The notes under the pieces: generated by a model
What the model saw: only the letters and a program-made list of their open reading frames with translations
Databases searched by the model: none
Told to the model about the DNA's origin: nothing
Shown here: positions 9,663 to 22,737 of the stretch, piece by piece
Position numbering within the stretch: position 1 is the stretch's first letter
How the letters are laid out: the number at the start of each line of letters is the position of its first letter
Position numbers and translations under genes: made by a program
Origin: Lantana camara
Taxonomy: Eukaryota > Streptophyta > Magnoliopsida > Lamiales > Verbenaceae
Length of the DNA stretch: 64,000 bases
Assembly: GCA_037501455.1 (NCBI GenBank)
Contig: CM074858.1
Location: 46,621,001-46,685,000 of the forward strand
Direction of reading: 5' to 3'

Positions 9663-12525
9663 TGTAACATCCCGACTGATCAGACTTTTCAGGTAACCTC
9701 TTATGTGCGCTATTCAATTATTTCCTTATGTGATATTTCATTTCTAACGTGAATTATTGAAGTTATTTGAACTTATTTGCTTTAATATGATTTTGGTTAC
9801 CCTTGAACGTTTAACTTTTCTTGTTGGGTATTTTATTCGTTTCGGGTTCATATTTAATTCTAATTTTTGGTGAATTCGTGATATTTGTTAATTATATGTT
9901 TTGTGAACTCGTTTACATGCTCGTTATATGTTTTGGTATTTGTTTTAGTTGCCTTTTTGGGTTCGTTTTGGAGACGGGACCTAAAGGAGGCTAAAGAGCA
10001 CTTAGCGCACCTTGGGTTCCGGGACGTGTATCTTGAGCTCGGGAATTCGGATTCGAATTCCGTTACCTCCATTGAACTCGTTTCGACGATTCGAGTTCGA
10101 TGGGACAAGCCTCACATTTTTCTAAGCTCGTTAAGACCTCCGTATTTCACCCGTAACGAGCCCCTTAAGCTTGGAAGGTACCTTTTGACCTTATGAGACC
10201 TTGTGGACCTCACTTGAACCTTATCTAAGCCTAACCCTTGGGTTATACTTGAGTTAGCTAACCATTTCAGCCCCTAAACCCCCCTAAACCGACCCATTCT
10301 CTCCCTCTCTCACCAAATCGATCAGCAAAGCAAGAAGGAAGAAGGAAGAAAACCCCTTTGTTCATTTTCAGATTTTTGGGCTCAAATCTTCATCAAAACT
10401 TCTCCAAATTTAAAGGTAAGTTCATGGTTGCAATCTACACTTACTCTTCTCTCTTTTATGTGATTTTGAGTTCAATTCTTTGGTTGGTTATTGAGATTTT
10501 ACAAGCATGTGAATAGTAGTGTTGGTAGATTTGATTGATTCCTACTCCTTTCATGTTTCCTTGAGATTTGTTGTTGATAGTATGCTCCTAGGACTTGTTT
10601 CTTAGCAATTGTTGCATTTCCTTGCTTGGTAATTAGAGCATGAGTGTTGGGTTTTGTTTTGGGGTTGCTGAGTTACTGTTGAGCCGTCTGCGTTTTTCTG
10701 TACCGTGACACGGGGGTGTCACGGTTTGCCCTTTGTTGGTGACACGGGCGTGTCACCTTTTGAGTTCATTGCTCGTTTTCTGTACCGAGACACGGGGGTG
10801 TCTCGGCTTGCCTTGTTTCGGTGACACGGGCGTGTCACCTCCTAGTTCCCGTTGTTTAGTTCTGTACTGAGACACGGGGTGTCTCAGCTTGCCCTTCCCG
10901 GGGGACACGGGCGTGTCTCCTAGGAACTCTAGTTTCGTTCGTTTTGCTTCCTTTCCGTTGTTTCTTGTTGTTTATTCCTGCCTCGTTTATGATATATGTC
11001 CGATTATGCTTTGAATGCTCATAAATGATCTAAATGTGGACTCATTTCATATCATTTGCATCATAACCATACATACACATGTACCGAGCGTCAATGTGGT
11101 TCATATTGAGTCTAAGAGTGTCTCTTGTTGTTTGCCTTGTTCAGAGGATCTTCCTGTAGGGGACGAGCTTGCTCCGTAGGTGTCCGGTTTCCTCTTTTGA
11201 CTCAGCTTCGTTCGTTGCCAAGGTGAGGTTTTGTTCTTTTAGTTATTCGACCTATAACCCTACTTGATTTGAAGCCTCGCATGTGGATATGTATAATATA
11301 TGGTAAATAAGTGTATGATACTTATGTTGCAGGATTTATCCCATTTGTTATAAGAATTTGAAAACGTTTGTATAAGTTTATACGCTATTTTGCTTTTGCT
11401 TGAAAAGTTTAGTTTTCCGCAAGTGTGTGTGTGTGTGTGTGAGCGAGATGTGGCTTTGAAAGATAAGCTTTGAGGTATATTTGTGTGACTTTCGTGATAT
11501 GTTTGGGCCCCGGAGTGTGGTATGGTAATCTCGGGACGGCCGGGGGGTCGCCGAGCTCTTCCATCAACACCTCCATTTGAGAGTCTCGTCCAACCTTAGG
11601 AGGTTGAGGAAGGGTGTTTCTCTTGAGCCGGCGGAGGCAACCGCCGAAGGTTTCAAGGTAGTAATTAAACCTTGTCTCGTTTGTGTATGTGGATAGTTAG
11701 GGCCGATCAACCCTTCTATCAACCGGTGTTGGGGATGGATTCTGATTTGTTTTGCTTTGCTTTGTTCTTTGTATTTGGAAGTTGGGGATGTGTGTGACTC
11801 GTACTCGCCGAGTTGGTTAAGCTTTGTATGATCTACGGAACGAGAGCGGATTCTAAATTCACCTAAAACTTGGAGTCTTGTTTTGCCCTTTTCCCTTTCC
11901 TTTAACTTATATATATCTATATCACTGGAATTAATTTGGCTTGCAAAAACCACTCTCGGTTCAAGGATCTTTCCATTTGAGTAAGTGCTTTGCTCTATAT
12001 ATATATCGGGTGCGTGAGTTAGCCCCCTCACTAGTCGCTAGGACTAACCCCTCGTTGTTGTTTTCCCCTTTTTCCTTTCTTTTGAGTTTGCAGGTTCTTC
12101 CGAGTCAAGCTAGGCGGCAAGTGTCTTTTGGGTTTACTTGTGGTTTAGCTTGGGTCTTCATGCATTCGTAGTGGATTACTTCTACTCTTATTGCTGTATT
12201 TTGGATTATGTATTTATGATTACACTTACTCTATTTTGGGCCGAGATGGCATTGTTTATTCTGTTTATAAACTGGCGTGAATGGTTGACCCTTCCCCACT
12301 TTTGAAATGTATATGTGGTCTTGGGATATATGTTGATTATAAATTGCTTCCGTTACTCTGATTTTAATTCTTGCAGTTCTTGGGGGTCTAGGCCGCCTAG
12401 CGAGGGTGTGAGTTTTGTGTGTCTCCCGTTCGCTATGGTCTGATACGGGTGCGGACTTCCATTTCGCTACTCGTGTTGGACCTTAGTGCGGGGGATGTGG
12501 CACCCTTCGCTCTGGGGGTGTTACA
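9663..12525 (+). repeat. RE1 3' LTR
   Basis: A near-identical copy of 2102-4962 at an offset of 7561-7563 bp. Indels are in the palindrome array (one G lost near 10876), in the TG run (+2), and one base near 12049. Its hairpin lies at 12032-12046. Confidence 0.95.
10702..10920 (+). repeat. Palindrome array, RE1 3' LTR copy
   Basis: Same six inverted repeats as at 3141-3360. The fifth unit has lost one G from its centre (10867-10887), leaving the arms intact. Confidence 0.9.
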
Positions 12526-12530
12526 GTCTC
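12526..12530 (+). repeat. Target-site duplication GTCTC of RE1, right copy
   Basis: Exact repeat of 2097-2101. The interrupted LTR-A resumes directly after it. Confidence 0.95.
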
Positions 12531-12568
12531 GGTGCGGGGGATGTGACGCCTTGCGCTCGGGTGTTACA
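12531..12568 (+). mobile_element. LTR-A, terminal 38 bp after the RE1 insertion
   Basis: Removing RE1 and one GTCTC copy joins 2101 to 12531 and restores a normal LTR terminus. The restored end reads GGTGCGGGGGATGTG and finishes in GTGTTACA, matching the RE4 terminus at 56576-56613. The next base starts unrelated sequence. Confidence 0.85.
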
Positions 12569-12833
12569 CGGTAAGAGTAGCGTTTATAAACCGATCCGTA
12601 ATGAGGCAAATTCCAAAAGAGAATTTACTTCAAAGATTGTATGATAAATTATGCAACTAGGAAACATATAGACACATATAAATTGATATAATGATTGAGT
12701 GCATGGCGCCAGGGTCATAGGACCATAACTGGTGTGTTAAGAACGTGTACCGTACTTCTAGTCATTGATGAGATCTAAGGTTTTATTTCCTCCAAGAATG
12801 TTACTCATTCTTACAAAGAATCACATAGGGAGA
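12569..12833. other. Non-coding remnant between LTR-A and RE2
   Basis: About 265 bp without ORF, primer site or recognisable LTR end. By position it continues, across RE2, the leader of the minus-strand element RE3 (22738-23043). A weak plus-strand likeness of 12571-12600 to the start of the RE5 LTR (AGCGTTTATA) is noted but not enough to assign it. Confidence 0.4.
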
Positions 12834-12838
12834 TATAA
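12834..12838 (+). repeat. Target-site duplication TATAA of RE2, left copy
   Basis: Repeated exactly at 22733-22737, directly outside the two LTR ends. Confidence 0.9.
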
Positions 12839-15439
12839 TGTAGCACCCACAAGTAGGGCCACATCCCCCGCACCATAATCCAAACCCGAATACGAAATGG
12901 AATGTCCGTACCCGAATCCGAACCATAGCGAACGGGAGACCAAACACACACCCTAGGCTAGGCGGAGCTAAGCAAACTAAACCAGAGTACGCGGAAGCAT
13001 ATAAATAAAACATCAACCAAAGAACAACACATATACTTATAGGTACCAACACATATATATATAAGTATCATATTGTTTACATATAGGTACCATCACGGAA
13101 TTCTGTACAAAAGCCATCACGGCTCGAGTAATAAATAAGTATCCAAAATAGACATATACAAAATGATAAAATAAGCAGGTGAGCAAACGCTACTAGCAAA
13201 ACCTAGACCGACAAGTGCAAACAGGACACACTTCTCCGCCTAGCCCAAGCCCCAAAAGAACCTGCAACTAAAAGAATAAACGAGGGGTCAGTCAACTGAC
13301 TGAGTGAGGGGCTAACGCACACCCACACCCTAAATAAGTATAGAGCAAAGCACTTAACAAAAGATGGACGTATGAACCGGAATAGGTTTTTCAAACCAAA
13401 CTTTTCAAGGCAATAACTATATACCGTACTAAGATCTGTCATAATTCTATTCCAATTCATACTTCCCAAATCATAACATAACATAGCATATGCTCGGCGA
13501 GAACGAGCTTCCAACCTGTACTCCTCATATCATAAAACATAAATCAGAATACACAACCTCTTCTCCTTTGATGGTAGAGTCACGCGTTGACTCTATCCAT
13601 CCATAACATAACAAACCCCCGAGAGGTAGCTAACCTACAACGGGTCCTCCCCGGTAAACCGAAGGCATCGGAATATCACGCCTTCCCTAGCTCCCGAGGT
13701 CGCACATGATATTCCGGGTGGAGACTATGCACAGGTTTAACCTCGACGGCCCAATGCCGTCCCGAGGGCTCCTTACCCATAGCTCCTTGAGCTCCCAAGC
13801 ACATAACATATCATATAACCAATCTTTCATGGTTCCACTCGCTAACAACAGAATTTAAACCTTTTCCAAACGGCTTACATATACCTTCATATTATTTTCC
13901 GAAATCAAAGTTGGTTCACAAACTCATAACCTATATTACAAAACACTTATTTACATATACATATAATTTATCCACATGCGGGGCAAGAAAACGACACGTA
14001 AAGGTATTAGGTCAATTTAGCTATACAAACATCTAAACCTCACCTTGTGCGTAGAAAGTAAAGAGAGTGATCACCCTAAGCCTCGGGCTCGACCCCGGCC
14101 GCACCTTCTGAAAAGAAACACAAGAGCCCACGACTTAGACCCTATATGAACCAATTATGACGCTCGGCATATGCATGACTCATGCTTGGATGTGAAATAA
14201 ATAAGGAATGAACCATATAATTCACAAAACATAATATATATAACAATTAACATGCAAAAGAAAGCACTTAAAGTCATAAAATTGCATAATTAAAGTAAAG
14301 GAAAGTAGTGGCAACTTTCAAGTTTCAAAGGGAAAATCCACCCCCATGGATTTTTCCAAAGAGCAAAATCCACCCCCATGGGTTTTTCCAAAGCTACTGC
14401 CTCAAATCCACCCTCATGGATTTTTCCAAAAGGAAAAATCCACCCTCGCGGATTTGATCCAGTAGGAACGGTTCCGGCCATGGGAACGGCCGTTCCCGTT
14501 CCCAGTACAACTGGGAACGGTCGTTCCCACTCTCGGTAGGCACAGAAGATGGCCTGGGAACGGTCGTTCCCAGTTTAAAGCTGGGGCGGGAACGGCCGTT
14601 CCGGCCTGGTTCGAAATCTGGAACAGAGGTTTTATTACAGAAACAGGGGAAGCTCGTTTGGTGCCCAAAAATGGCCAAAATTCAACCCTTAAAAATGCCA
14701 CAACTTCTCAAAATGCACAAACAATTCAAATAAATCATGCTTGACATATAAACACCCAAATAACTCAAGAAAACGGAATAAAAGGCCATGATCAAAGAGA
14801 TGCAAAAATCAAGTCAAAAACATGATCATTCATAAATGCTCAACCAACCCATGCTTTCATGAAATAAATGCAACACATACCATATGTATAACTCATATAT
14901 AAAGATGGAATTCAAATATAACAAGTATAGAACTCATATTCCAAATTTTGAACTAAACCCTTACTATTCACAACATGCTCCAAAGAAACCATCCAAGGCT
15001 CCAAAAGAAGAACTTAAACCATAGAATTGACGAGCATGCCGAGAGGTTTCCGAAACTTACTCAAGCTCGAAGATTGGTCGAGAAATGAAGAAGTTATGGT
15101 TGATTGAAGCTTGGTCAAAAATGGAGGTTTTGGCTTCTCTTTTCTCTTGGCCAAGGCTGTTGCTGATCGTGAAAAGGGAAGAAAGAGCCAAGGATTCACT
15201 CTTAAGGCTTAACCGGGTTCGGTTCACGGGTTCGGTTCAAGTTCTCCGGTTCGGTTTCAATTGGTTTAAGAGGTTAAGGGTTCACCAAGTCCCAAAACAC
15301 CAAAATCACATAATCAATTAATTCAAATAGGTTCAAATAAATTCATATAATTCAAAATAGTCCTATACAAATAATCTAAAACGCAAATAATATTAATTCA
15401 CATAATTTACCTGTACCGACTGTGAGTCGGGGTGTTACA
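12839..15439 (-). repeat. RE2 3' LTR
   Basis: Read on the minus strand it starts TGTAACACCCC at 15439 and ends GGGTGCTACA at 12839. It contains a palindrome cluster (14482-14602), a hairpin TCAGTCAACTGACTGA at 13288-13303, and an 11-bp pair GCTAGGCGGAG / CTCCGCCTAGC (13234-13244 with 12957-12967). The last 20 codons and the stop of the polyprotein lie in its first 64 bp. Confidence 0.94.
14482..14602 (-). repeat. GGAACGGCCGTTCC palindrome cluster, RE2 3' LTR
   Basis: Four palindromes within 121 bp. The first (14482-14497) is the perfect 16-mer GGGAACGGCCGTTCCC. Two have an ACGGTCGT centre and the last (14589-14602) is perfect. The solo LTR at 60511 has the same core. Confidence 0.88.
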
Positions 15440-18400
15440 ACCTCCCCCCCTTCAGAAAACCTGGTCCCCAGGTTCACCGTCTGACCTGAGAACAAATCTG
15501 GATACAACTGTCTCATCTTTTCCTCAGATTCCCAAGTAGATTCTTCTGATTTCTGATCCCTCCATAATACACGGACCAAGGGAATCTGTTTATTTCTCAA
15601 CACTTGTATCTTTCGGTCTTGAACCTCAATCGGGTACCTTACTATTGTCAAATCTGGTTCAAGTTGCACTTCTTCGATAGGGAGAATGGTCGTTTCTTCG
15701 GGATAAAACTTTATGAGCTGCGAAACATGAAAGACATTGTGTATCCCGGTCAGATTTGGTGGTAAATCCAATCTATAGGCCACTTCTCCAATCTTTTCAA
15801 GAATTCCAAAAGGTCCAAGGTATCTCGGGTTAAGCTTCCCACCTCGACCTATTCGTGAGAAACCCTTTCTAGGAGATGCTTTCAAGAAAACCCGGTCTCC
15901 TATTTCAAACTCAAGGGGTCTCCTTCTCTTATCCGCATAGCTCTTCTGACGATCCTGAGCTGCTTTCATTCTCTGTTGAATAAGCTTAACTTTAGCGGTA
16001 GTTTTATCCAATCTCTCCCGAGGTGTGGCTCTCTCGAGCTTACCCTCTTCAGTCCACCGCCAATCATCAAGATCCCAAAAGAGAGGCGATCTACACTTCC
16101 TTCCATAAAGTGCCTCATACGGGGCCATACCAATAGAAGCCTGAAAACTGTTGTTATAAGCAAACTCGACCAGAGCTAGATGTTTATCCCATTTGTCCTT
16201 GAAATCCAAAGCACACGCCCTTAGTAAGTCCTCCAAATACTTAATCAACCTCTCTGATTGTCCGTCCGTTTGAGGATGAAAAGCGGTGCTAAAATTGAGC
16301 TTAGTACCTAACCGTTTCTGTAGATCCTGCCAGAACTTAGCTGTAAATCTCGGATCACGATCTGAAACAATACTAGCAGGTACCCCATGCAGTCTCACAA
16401 CTTCGTTACAATAAAGCTCAGCTAACTTCGGAGTTTTATAGGACATCTTAACCTTAAGGAAGTGAGCTGACTTGGTTAGACGATCAACTATCACCCAGAT
16501 TCCGTCGAATCCTCCTCTCGACCTTGGTAAACCAGACACGAAATCCATAGCTATTTGCTCCCATTTCCATTCAGGTATTGGAAGTGGTTGGAGAACTCCT
16601 CCCGGTTTTTGGTGTTCGGCCTTGACAACTTGGCACGTGAGACATCGCCTTACAAAGTTAGCAATATCTCTCTTCATACCATTCCACCAAAAGAACTCTT
16701 TCAAATCTCGATACATTTTAGTACCACCGGGATGAATAGAATATCCGGAACGATGTCCTTCCTCCAGTACTAGTTTCTTGAGCTCTTCCGGAACACAAAC
16801 TCTTGTTTTGAACCTGAATAACCCGGAATCATCAAACCCAAACTTTGACTCTGGATCTATCTTAGACCGAAGTACCAATTTCTGAACCTCTGCGTCCGTA
16901 GTCTGAGCCTCAATTATCCTCTGTTTCAAATCAGGCTGAACCGAAATATTAGCTAATCGAGCCACTGAAACCACAATTGCCGAACTCTGCTCTAAAACCT
17001 CTACATTCAACCCCGAAACACTCGCTTTTCTGCTCAAAGCATCAGCCACTACATTGGCCTTACCCGGATGATACTGAATCGTGCAGTCATAATCTTCTAA
17101 AAATTCCATCCAACGCCTCTGTCTATTATTAAGATCCTTTTGAGTAAAAAGATATTTCAGACTCTTATGATCCGTAAATATCTCAAATGTCGTCCCGTAG
17201 AGGTAGTGGCGCCACTTCAACAAAGCAAAAACAACCGCTGCTAGTTCGAGATCGTGAGTGGGGTAGTTTTTCTCGTGATCCTTCAACTTCCTAGAAGCGT
17301 AGGCTACTACCCGACCATCTTGCATTAACACACATCCGAGGCCTTCCTTCGAAGCATCTGTATAAACCGAATAGCCTTCGGATCCCTCAGGTAGGGTAAG
17401 AATCGGTGCTGAAGTTAATCTGTCCTTCAAAGCTTGAAAACTCCTTTCGCACGCCTCATCCCACTCATACTTTACTTCCTTCTTGGTTAATCGGGTCAAT
17501 GGGCACGCGATCTTGGAAAAATCCTTCACGAATCTCCTATAATATCCCGCTAACCCAAGGAAACTTCTCACTTCGGAAACATTCTTCGGTCTTTCCCACT
17601 GAGCCACGGTTTCAATCTTGGAGGGGTCGACTTCAATTCCTTTACCCGAAATGATATGGCCAAGGAAGGTGACTCGATCAATCCAGAACTCACATTTACT
17701 GAACTTAGCATACAGCTTGTGCTTCCTTAAAGTTTCCAAGACGAGTCTTAAGTGATAAGCATGTTCTTCTGCAGTTCTCGAATAAACCAAGATATCATCT
17801 ATAAAGATAACCACAAACTTGTCGAGATACGGTCTGAAAACTCGATGCATCATATCCATAAACACGGCTGGAGCATTAGTCAACCCAAACGGCATCACCA
17901 CGAACTCGAAGTGTCCATACCGGGTATTGAATGCTGTCTTAGAGATATCTTCCTCCCGAATACGGAGTTGGTAATAACCTTGCCTCAAGTCCAACTTGGA
18001 ATATACTTGGGATCCTTGTAAAATATCAAACAATTCCTCTATCCGAGGTAATGGGTACTTATTCTTCACTGTCATCCGGTTTAGTTCACGATAGTCTATG
18101 CACATCCTTAGAGATCCATCCTTCTTCTTCACAAATAAAACAGGAGCACCCCACGGCGAAATACTCGGACGAATATAACCACAAGCTAACAACTCATCAA
18201 GCTGATTTTTCAATTCTTTCAACTCAGCCGGAGGCATTCGGTACGGGGTTTTAGAAAACGGTTCTGCTCCAGGGTAAAGATCAATCACAAATTCAATATC
18301 CCTATCGGGTGGTAAAGAACCCAAATTCTCGGGAAATACATCAAAGAAATCTCTTACAACCTCAGTTTCTTCAAGTTTAGTTTGATCCTTTGGTTTGTTA

Positions 18401-19917
18401 AGAAGATAAGCCACGAATCCGGTTGCACCTTCCCGGAGGAGTTTATTAGCTTCCATAAAAGACACGAATGGGCTTGATTTCCATCTTTCACCCGTAAACA
18501 CCACAGTATCCAAGAAGATCTTCTTAGCATAACAATCCAACTGAGCCCGATGTCGAAAGAGAAAATCCATACCCAAAATAACCCCATACTTCTTCATTGG
18601 CATAATAATCAAGTCTGCTGGGAAAACTTTACCTTCAAAACTCACAGGACACTCTCTGAACACCCTGTCAACCTCCAAAGAACTTCCCAACGGGGTACTC
18701 ACCACATACACATGCGCAGATAATTCATCATGCAAAGGCAAAGAAGCAACAAGATCCCGGGAAATAAATGAATGAGTAGCTCCGGGATCGAATAATGCAT
18801 GAAATGGTATGCCATGAATGTTTATAGTACCTTCAATCACGGCGTTCGGATCCACATCAGCTGCTTCCTCTTCCCCTTCAAGAGCATATACACGAGCTGG
18901 AACCGCAGGTCTCTTCTTTGGACAAGTATCAACCTTGTGCTCGGAGGATCCACACACGTAGCACTTGCCTAAAAGTTTCCAACAACGCTCAACTGGATGC
19001 TTTCCCTGACAAAATGAACAAAGAGGTGGAATCTGAGCAGGGGCCGCTAAGGCGGGAACTGCAGGAGGTGCCACGCGACCGGTAAATCTGGGCCTTTTGT
19101 TCCCGAAACCCTGGGGACGAAAAGCCGGTGGAGCAGAAGCTCTCGGAGCATAAGAAACGGGTCTTTTACCCGATCCGGAGCCGGATCCCGAATTCTGAGA
19201 AGAAGAGAAAGGTGGAGGCTTCAACCTTATATTTTGGGCTTCAACTTGCAACGCCCTCTTTGTAACCTTAGACCAAGTGCTCACATTAGCGGCTTTGAGT
19301 GACTCTTGAATATCCCGACGAAGTCCATGAAGAAATTTTCGGGCTTTGTGATCATCATGATCAGTAATGTGAGTAGCATAAGGAGCGAGTCTCTCAAATT
19401 CCAAAATATATTCCTCCACCGTCCTAGTACCTTGCCTCAAATCCGTAAACTCTTGCAACCGACGTTCTTGAGCACTATGTGGTACATACTTTTCATAAAA
19501 CTCTTGTACAAAAGTTTCCCAATTGAATTCTACGCCATTCCTTTCTAACTTAGACCGAACACTCCTAAGCCAAACCGCCGCTTGTCCTTGAATAATACGT
19601 CCTGTACAAACCGCTTTATCTTGGGAGCTCCCCGGACATATTTCCCAAATTCCTCGTATCTCGGATAGCCATTCGTCCGCTTTGATATCATCTCCCCCAT
19701 ACCACTTTGGAGGATTGTTACTACGGAAATCCTTATATATACCGGAAATATCTTGGCCTTGACCCGGGTTTTGATTCCTTTGATTTTGTTGAAGTTGATT
19801 AAGGAGGGCTTGAACAATGTTCTCCGCATTCAGAGGAGGTGGCGGAGGTACATTTTGTGGAACCGGTTCATTAAGATCGGGAGTACGTTCACGGTTATTA
19901 TGTCTTCTTGGAGGCAT
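15376..19917 (-). CDS. gag-pol: RE2 gag-pol polyprotein, 1513 codons, intact
   Basis: A single ORF for Gag and Pol of a chromovirus. Start chosen at ATG 19917 (MPPRRH), which follows TTTCAG|G; an in-frame ATG 26 codons upstream lies in the leader. Residue positions: capsid about 83-180; zinc knuckles 300-312 and 319-332; protease LFDPGATHS 375-383; reverse transcriptase about 564-735 with FIDD (IDD 706-708); RNase H from TDAS at 853; integrase H1055, H1062, C1092, C1095 and DD35E D1125, D1186, E1222; GPF 1368-1370; chromodomain about 1427-1476. All catalytic residues are present. Oddly, the frame runs through the polypurine tract and 20 codons into the 3' LTR. Confidence 0.96.
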   Translation of the reverse strand: MPPRRHNNRERTPDLNEPVPQNVPPPPPLNAENIVQALLNQLQQNQRNQNPGQGQDISGIYKDFRSNNPPKWYGGDDIKADEWLSEIRGIWEICPGSSQDKAVCTGRIIQGQAAVWLRSVRSKLERNGVEFNWETFVQEFYEKYVPHSAQERRLQEFTDLRQGTRTVEEYILEFERLAPYATHITDHDDHKARKFLHGLRRDIQESLKAANVSTWSKVTKRALQVEAQNIRLKPPPFSSSQNSGSGSGSGKRPVSYAPRASAPPAFRPQGFGNKRPRFTGRVAPPAVPALAAPAQIPPLCSFCQGKHPVERCWKLLGKCYVCGSSEHKVDTCPKKRPAVPARVYALEGEEEAADVDPNAVIEGTINIHGIPFHALFDPGATHSFISRDLVASLPLHDELSAHVYVVSTPLGSSLEVDRVFRECPVSFEGKVFPADLIIMPMKKYGVILGMDFLFRHRAQLDCYAKKIFLDTVVFTGERWKSSPFVSFMEANKLLREGATGFVAYLLNKPKDQTKLEETEVVRDFFDVFPENLGSLPPDRDIEFVIDLYPGAEPFSKTPYRMPPAELKELKNQLDELLACGYIRPSISPWGAPVLFVKKKDGSLRMCIDYRELNRMTVKNKYPLPRIEELFDILQGSQVYSKLDLRQGYYQLRIREEDISKTAFNTRYGHFEFVVMPFGLTNAPAVFMDMMHRVFRPYLDKFVVIFIDDILVYSRTAEEHAYHLRLVLETLRKHKLYAKFSKCEFWIDRVTFLGHIISGKGIEVDPSKIETVAQWERPKNVSEVRSFLGLAGYYRRFVKDFSKIACPLTRLTKKEVKYEWDEACERSFQALKDRLTSAPILTLPEGSEGYSVYTDASKEGLGCVLMQDGRVVAYASRKLKDHEKNYPTHDLELAAVVFALLKWRHYLYGTTFEIFTDHKSLKYLFTQKDLNNRQRRWMEFLEDYDCTIQYHPGKANVVADALSRKASVSGLNVEVLEQSSAIVVSVARLANISVQPDLKQRIIEAQTTDAEVQKLVLRSKIDPESKFGFDDSGLFRFKTRVCVPEELKKLVLEEGHRSGYSIHPGGTKMYRDLKEFFWWNGMKRDIANFVRRCLTCQVVKAEHQKPGGVLQPLPIPEWKWEQIAMDFVSGLPRSRGGFDGIWVIVDRLTKSAHFLKVKMSYKTPKLAELYCNEVVRLHGVPASIVSDRDPRFTAKFWQDLQKRLGTKLNFSTAFHPQTDGQSERLIKYLEDLLRACALDFKDKWDKHLALVEFAYNNSFQASIGMAPYEALYGRKCRSPLFWDLDDWRWTEEGKLERATPRERLDKTTAKVKLIQQRMKAAQDRQKSYADKRRRPLEFEIGDRVFLKASPRKGFSRIGRGGKLNPRYLGPFGILEKIGEVAYRLDLPPNLTGIHNVFHVSQLIKFYPEETTILPIEEVQLEPDLTIVRYPIEVQDRKIQVLRNKQIPLVRVLWRDQKSEESTWESEEKMRQLYPDLFSGQTVNLGTRFSEGGEVVTPRLTVGTGKLCELILFAF
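15440..15453 (-). other. RE2 polypurine tract
   Basis: The minus strand reads GAAGGGGGGAGGT directly before the 3' LTR. It is also translated, as the ...EGGEV part of the polyprotein. Confidence 0.85.
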
Positions 19918-20111
19918 CCTGAAATTCACAATTTCATATAAAATGGATGCATGTAGATTAGTATATGACCAATTATACAAGTAAGAAATTAACATGTATT
20001 AAAGTAATTACATATTCAAGTCATATAATCACATAACCACATAATCATATTGTCCTAAGCCGCACGACCTAGACGGACTCACACGACACTAGAGCCCGGT
20101 TTTGCAACCGC

Positions 20112-20123
20112 GCTCTGATACCA
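20112..20123 (-). other. RE2 primer binding site (initiator tRNA-Met)
   Basis: The minus strand reads TGGTATCAGAGC, 8 bp inside the 5' LTR end. Same primer as the other elements here. Confidence 0.93.
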
Positions 20124-20131
20124 CTTAAGGA

Positions 20132-22732
20132 TGTAGCACCCACAAGTAGGGCCACATCCCCCGCACCATAATCCAAACCCGAATACGAAATGGAATGTCC
20201 GTACCCGAATCCGAACCATAGCGAACGGGAGACCAAACACACACCCTAGGCTAGGCGGAGCTAAGCAAACTAAACCAGAGTACGCGGAAGCATATAAATA
20301 AAACATCAACCAAAGAACAACACATATACTTATAGGTACCAACACATATATATATAAGTATCATATTGTTTACATATAGGTACCATCACGGAATTCTGTA
20401 CAAAAGCCATCACGGCTCGTGTAATAAATAAGTATCCAAAATAGACATATACAAAATGATAAAATAAGCAGGTGAGCAAACGCTACTAGCAAAACCTAGA
20501 CCGACAAGTGCAAACAGGACACACTTCTCCGCCTAGCCCAAGCCCCAAAAGAACCTGCAACTAAAAGAATAAACGAGGGGTCAGTCAACTGACTGAGTGA
20601 GGGGCTAACGCACACCCACACCCTAAATAAGTATAGAGCAAAGCACTTAACAAAAGATGGACGTATGAACCGGAATAGGTTTTTCAAACCAAACTTTTCA
20701 AGGCAATAACTATATACCGTACTAAGATCTGTCATAATTCTATTCCAATTCATACTTCCCAAATCATAACATAACATAGCATATGCTCGGCGAGAACGAG
20801 CTTCCAACCTGTACTCCTCATATCATAAAACATAAATCAGAATACACAACCTCTTCTCCTTTGATGGTAGAGTCACGCGTTGACTCTATCCATCCATAAC
20901 ATAACAAACCCCCGAGAGGTAGCTAACCTACAACGGGTCCTCCCCGGTAAACCGAAGGCATCGGAATATCACGCCTTCCCTAGCTCCCGAGGTCGCACAT
21001 GATATTCCGGGTGGAGACTATGCACAGGTTTAACCTCGACGGCCCAATGCCGTCCCGAGGGCTCCTTACCCATAGCTCCTTGAGCTCACAAGCACATAAC
21101 GTATCATATAACCAATCTTTCATGGTTCCACTCGCTAACAACAGAATTTAAACCTTTTCCAAACGGCTTACATATACCTTCATATTATTTTCCGAAATCA
21201 AAGTTGGTTCACAAACTCATAACCTATATTACAAAACACTTATTTACATATACATATAATTTATCCACATGCGGGGCAAGAAAACGACACGTAAAGGTAT
21301 TAGGTCAATTTAGCTATACAAACACCTAAACCTCACCTTGTGCGTAGAAAGTAAAGGGAGTGATCACCCTAAGCCTCGGGCTCGACCCCGGCCGCACCTT
21401 CTGAAAAGAAACACAAGAGCCCACGACTTAGACCCTATATGAACCAATTATGACGCTCGGCATATGCATGACTCATGCTTGGATGTGAAATAAATAAGGA
21501 ATGAACCATATAATTCACAAAACATAATATATATAACAATTAACATGCAAAAGAAAGCGCTTAAAGTCATAAAATTGCATAATTAAAGTAAAGGAAAGTA
21601 GTGGCAACTTTCAAGTTTCAAAGGGAAAACCCACCCCCATGTATTTTTCCAAAGAGCAAAATCCACCCCCATGGGTTTTTCCAAAGCTACTGCCTCAAAT
21701 CCACCCTCATGGATTTTTCCAAAAGGAAAAATCCACCCTCGCGGATTTGATCCAGTAGGAACGGTTCCGGCCATGGGAACGGCCGTTCCCGTTCCCAGTA
21801 CAACTGGGAACGGTCGTTCCCACTCTCGGTAGGCACAGAAGATGGCCTGGGAACGGTCGTTCCTAGTTTAAAGCTGGGGCGGGAACGGCCGTTCCGGCCT
21901 GGTTCGAAATCTGGAACAGAGGTTTTATTACAGAAACAGGGGAAGCTCGTTTGGTGCCCAAAAATGGCCAAAATTCAACCCTTAAAAATGCCACAACTTC
22001 TCAAAATGCACAAACAATTCAAATAAATCATGCTTGACATATAAACACCCAAATAACTCAAGAAAACGGAATAAAAGGCCATGATCAAAGAGATGCAAAA
22101 ATCAAGTCAAAAACATGATCATTCATAAATGCTCAACCAACCCATGCTTTCATGAAATAAATGCAACACATACCATATGTATAACTCATATATAAAGATG
22201 GAATTCAAATATAACAAGTATAGAACTCATATTCCAAATTTTGAACTAAACCCTTACTATTCACAACATGCTCCAAAGAAACCATCCAAGGCTCCAAAAG
22301 AAGAACTTAAACCATAGAATTGACGAGCATGCCGAGAGGTTTCCGAAACTTACTCAAGCTCGAAGATTGGTCGAGAAATGAAGAAGTTATGGTTGATTGA
22401 AGCTTGATCAAAAATGGAGGTTTTGGCTTCTCTTTTCTCTTGGCCAAGGCTGTTGCTGATCGTGAAAAGGGAAGAAAGAGCCAAGGATTCACTCTTAAGG
22501 CTTAACCGGGTTCGGTTCACGGGTTCGGTTCAAGTTCTCCGGTTCGGTTTCAATTGGTTTAAGAGGTTAAGGGTTCACCAAGTCCCAAAACACCAAAATT
22601 ACATAATCAATTAATTCAAATAGGTTCAAATAAATTCATATAATTCAAAATAGTCCTATACAAATAATCTAAAACGCAAATAATATTAATTCACATAATT
22701 TACCTGTACCGACTGTGAGTCGGGGTGTTATA
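20132..22732 (-). repeat. RE2 5' LTR
   Basis: Promoter-side LTR of the minus-strand element. Reading on the minus strand: donor-like CAG|GTAAA near 22703; leader ending at a GTAAGT donor (22348-22353); palindrome cluster; exon-like block 21400 to 21337 (64 nt) between TTTTCAG and CAAG|GTGAGG; TTGCAG acceptor-like site near 20556; hairpin at 20581-20596. Confidence 0.94.
21775..21895 (-). repeat. GGAACGGCCGTTCC palindrome cluster, RE2 5' LTR
   Basis: Second copy of the 14482-14602 cluster, with one base change (CCCAG to CCTAG) outside the perfect cores. Confidence 0.88.
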
Positions 22733-22737
22733 TATAA
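22733..22737 (+). repeat. Target-site duplication TATAA of RE2, right copy
   Basis: Matches 12834-12838. Confidence 0.9.

Larger units (their letters stand above)
2102..12525 (+). mobile_element. RE1: Ty3/Gypsy chromovirus, nearly complete
   Basis: A 10.4-kb element with two LTRs (2861 and 2863 bp), a tRNA-iMet primer site, gag-pol, a polypurine tract and a 5-bp TSD. The domain order and the C-terminal chromodomain place it in the chromoviruses, most like the Tekay/Del group. By eye the two LTRs differ at about 14 bases plus 3 small indels (about 0.5%), so the insertion is recent. The only coding lesion I find is a one-base frameshift in gag near 5718, so the copy is probably not self-sufficient. 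It is nested in LTR-A. Confidence 0.95.
12839..22732 (-). mobile_element. RE2: intact Ty3/Gypsy chromovirus
   Basis: A 9.9-kb element on the minus strand with 2601-bp LTRs at both ends, a primer site, one uninterrupted polyprotein, a polypurine tract and TSD TATAA. By eye the LTRs differ at about 12 positions (about 0.5%), including one that turns the terminal TTACA into TTATA at 22732. It is the best candidate in the window for a recently active, autonomous element. It inserted into the leader of RE3. Confidence 0.95.

Noticed and set aside
12569..12600. Start of a further LTR on the plus strand
   Set aside because: Only a short likeness (AGCGTTTATA) to the RE5 LTR start, with no TG boundary, TSD or partner.
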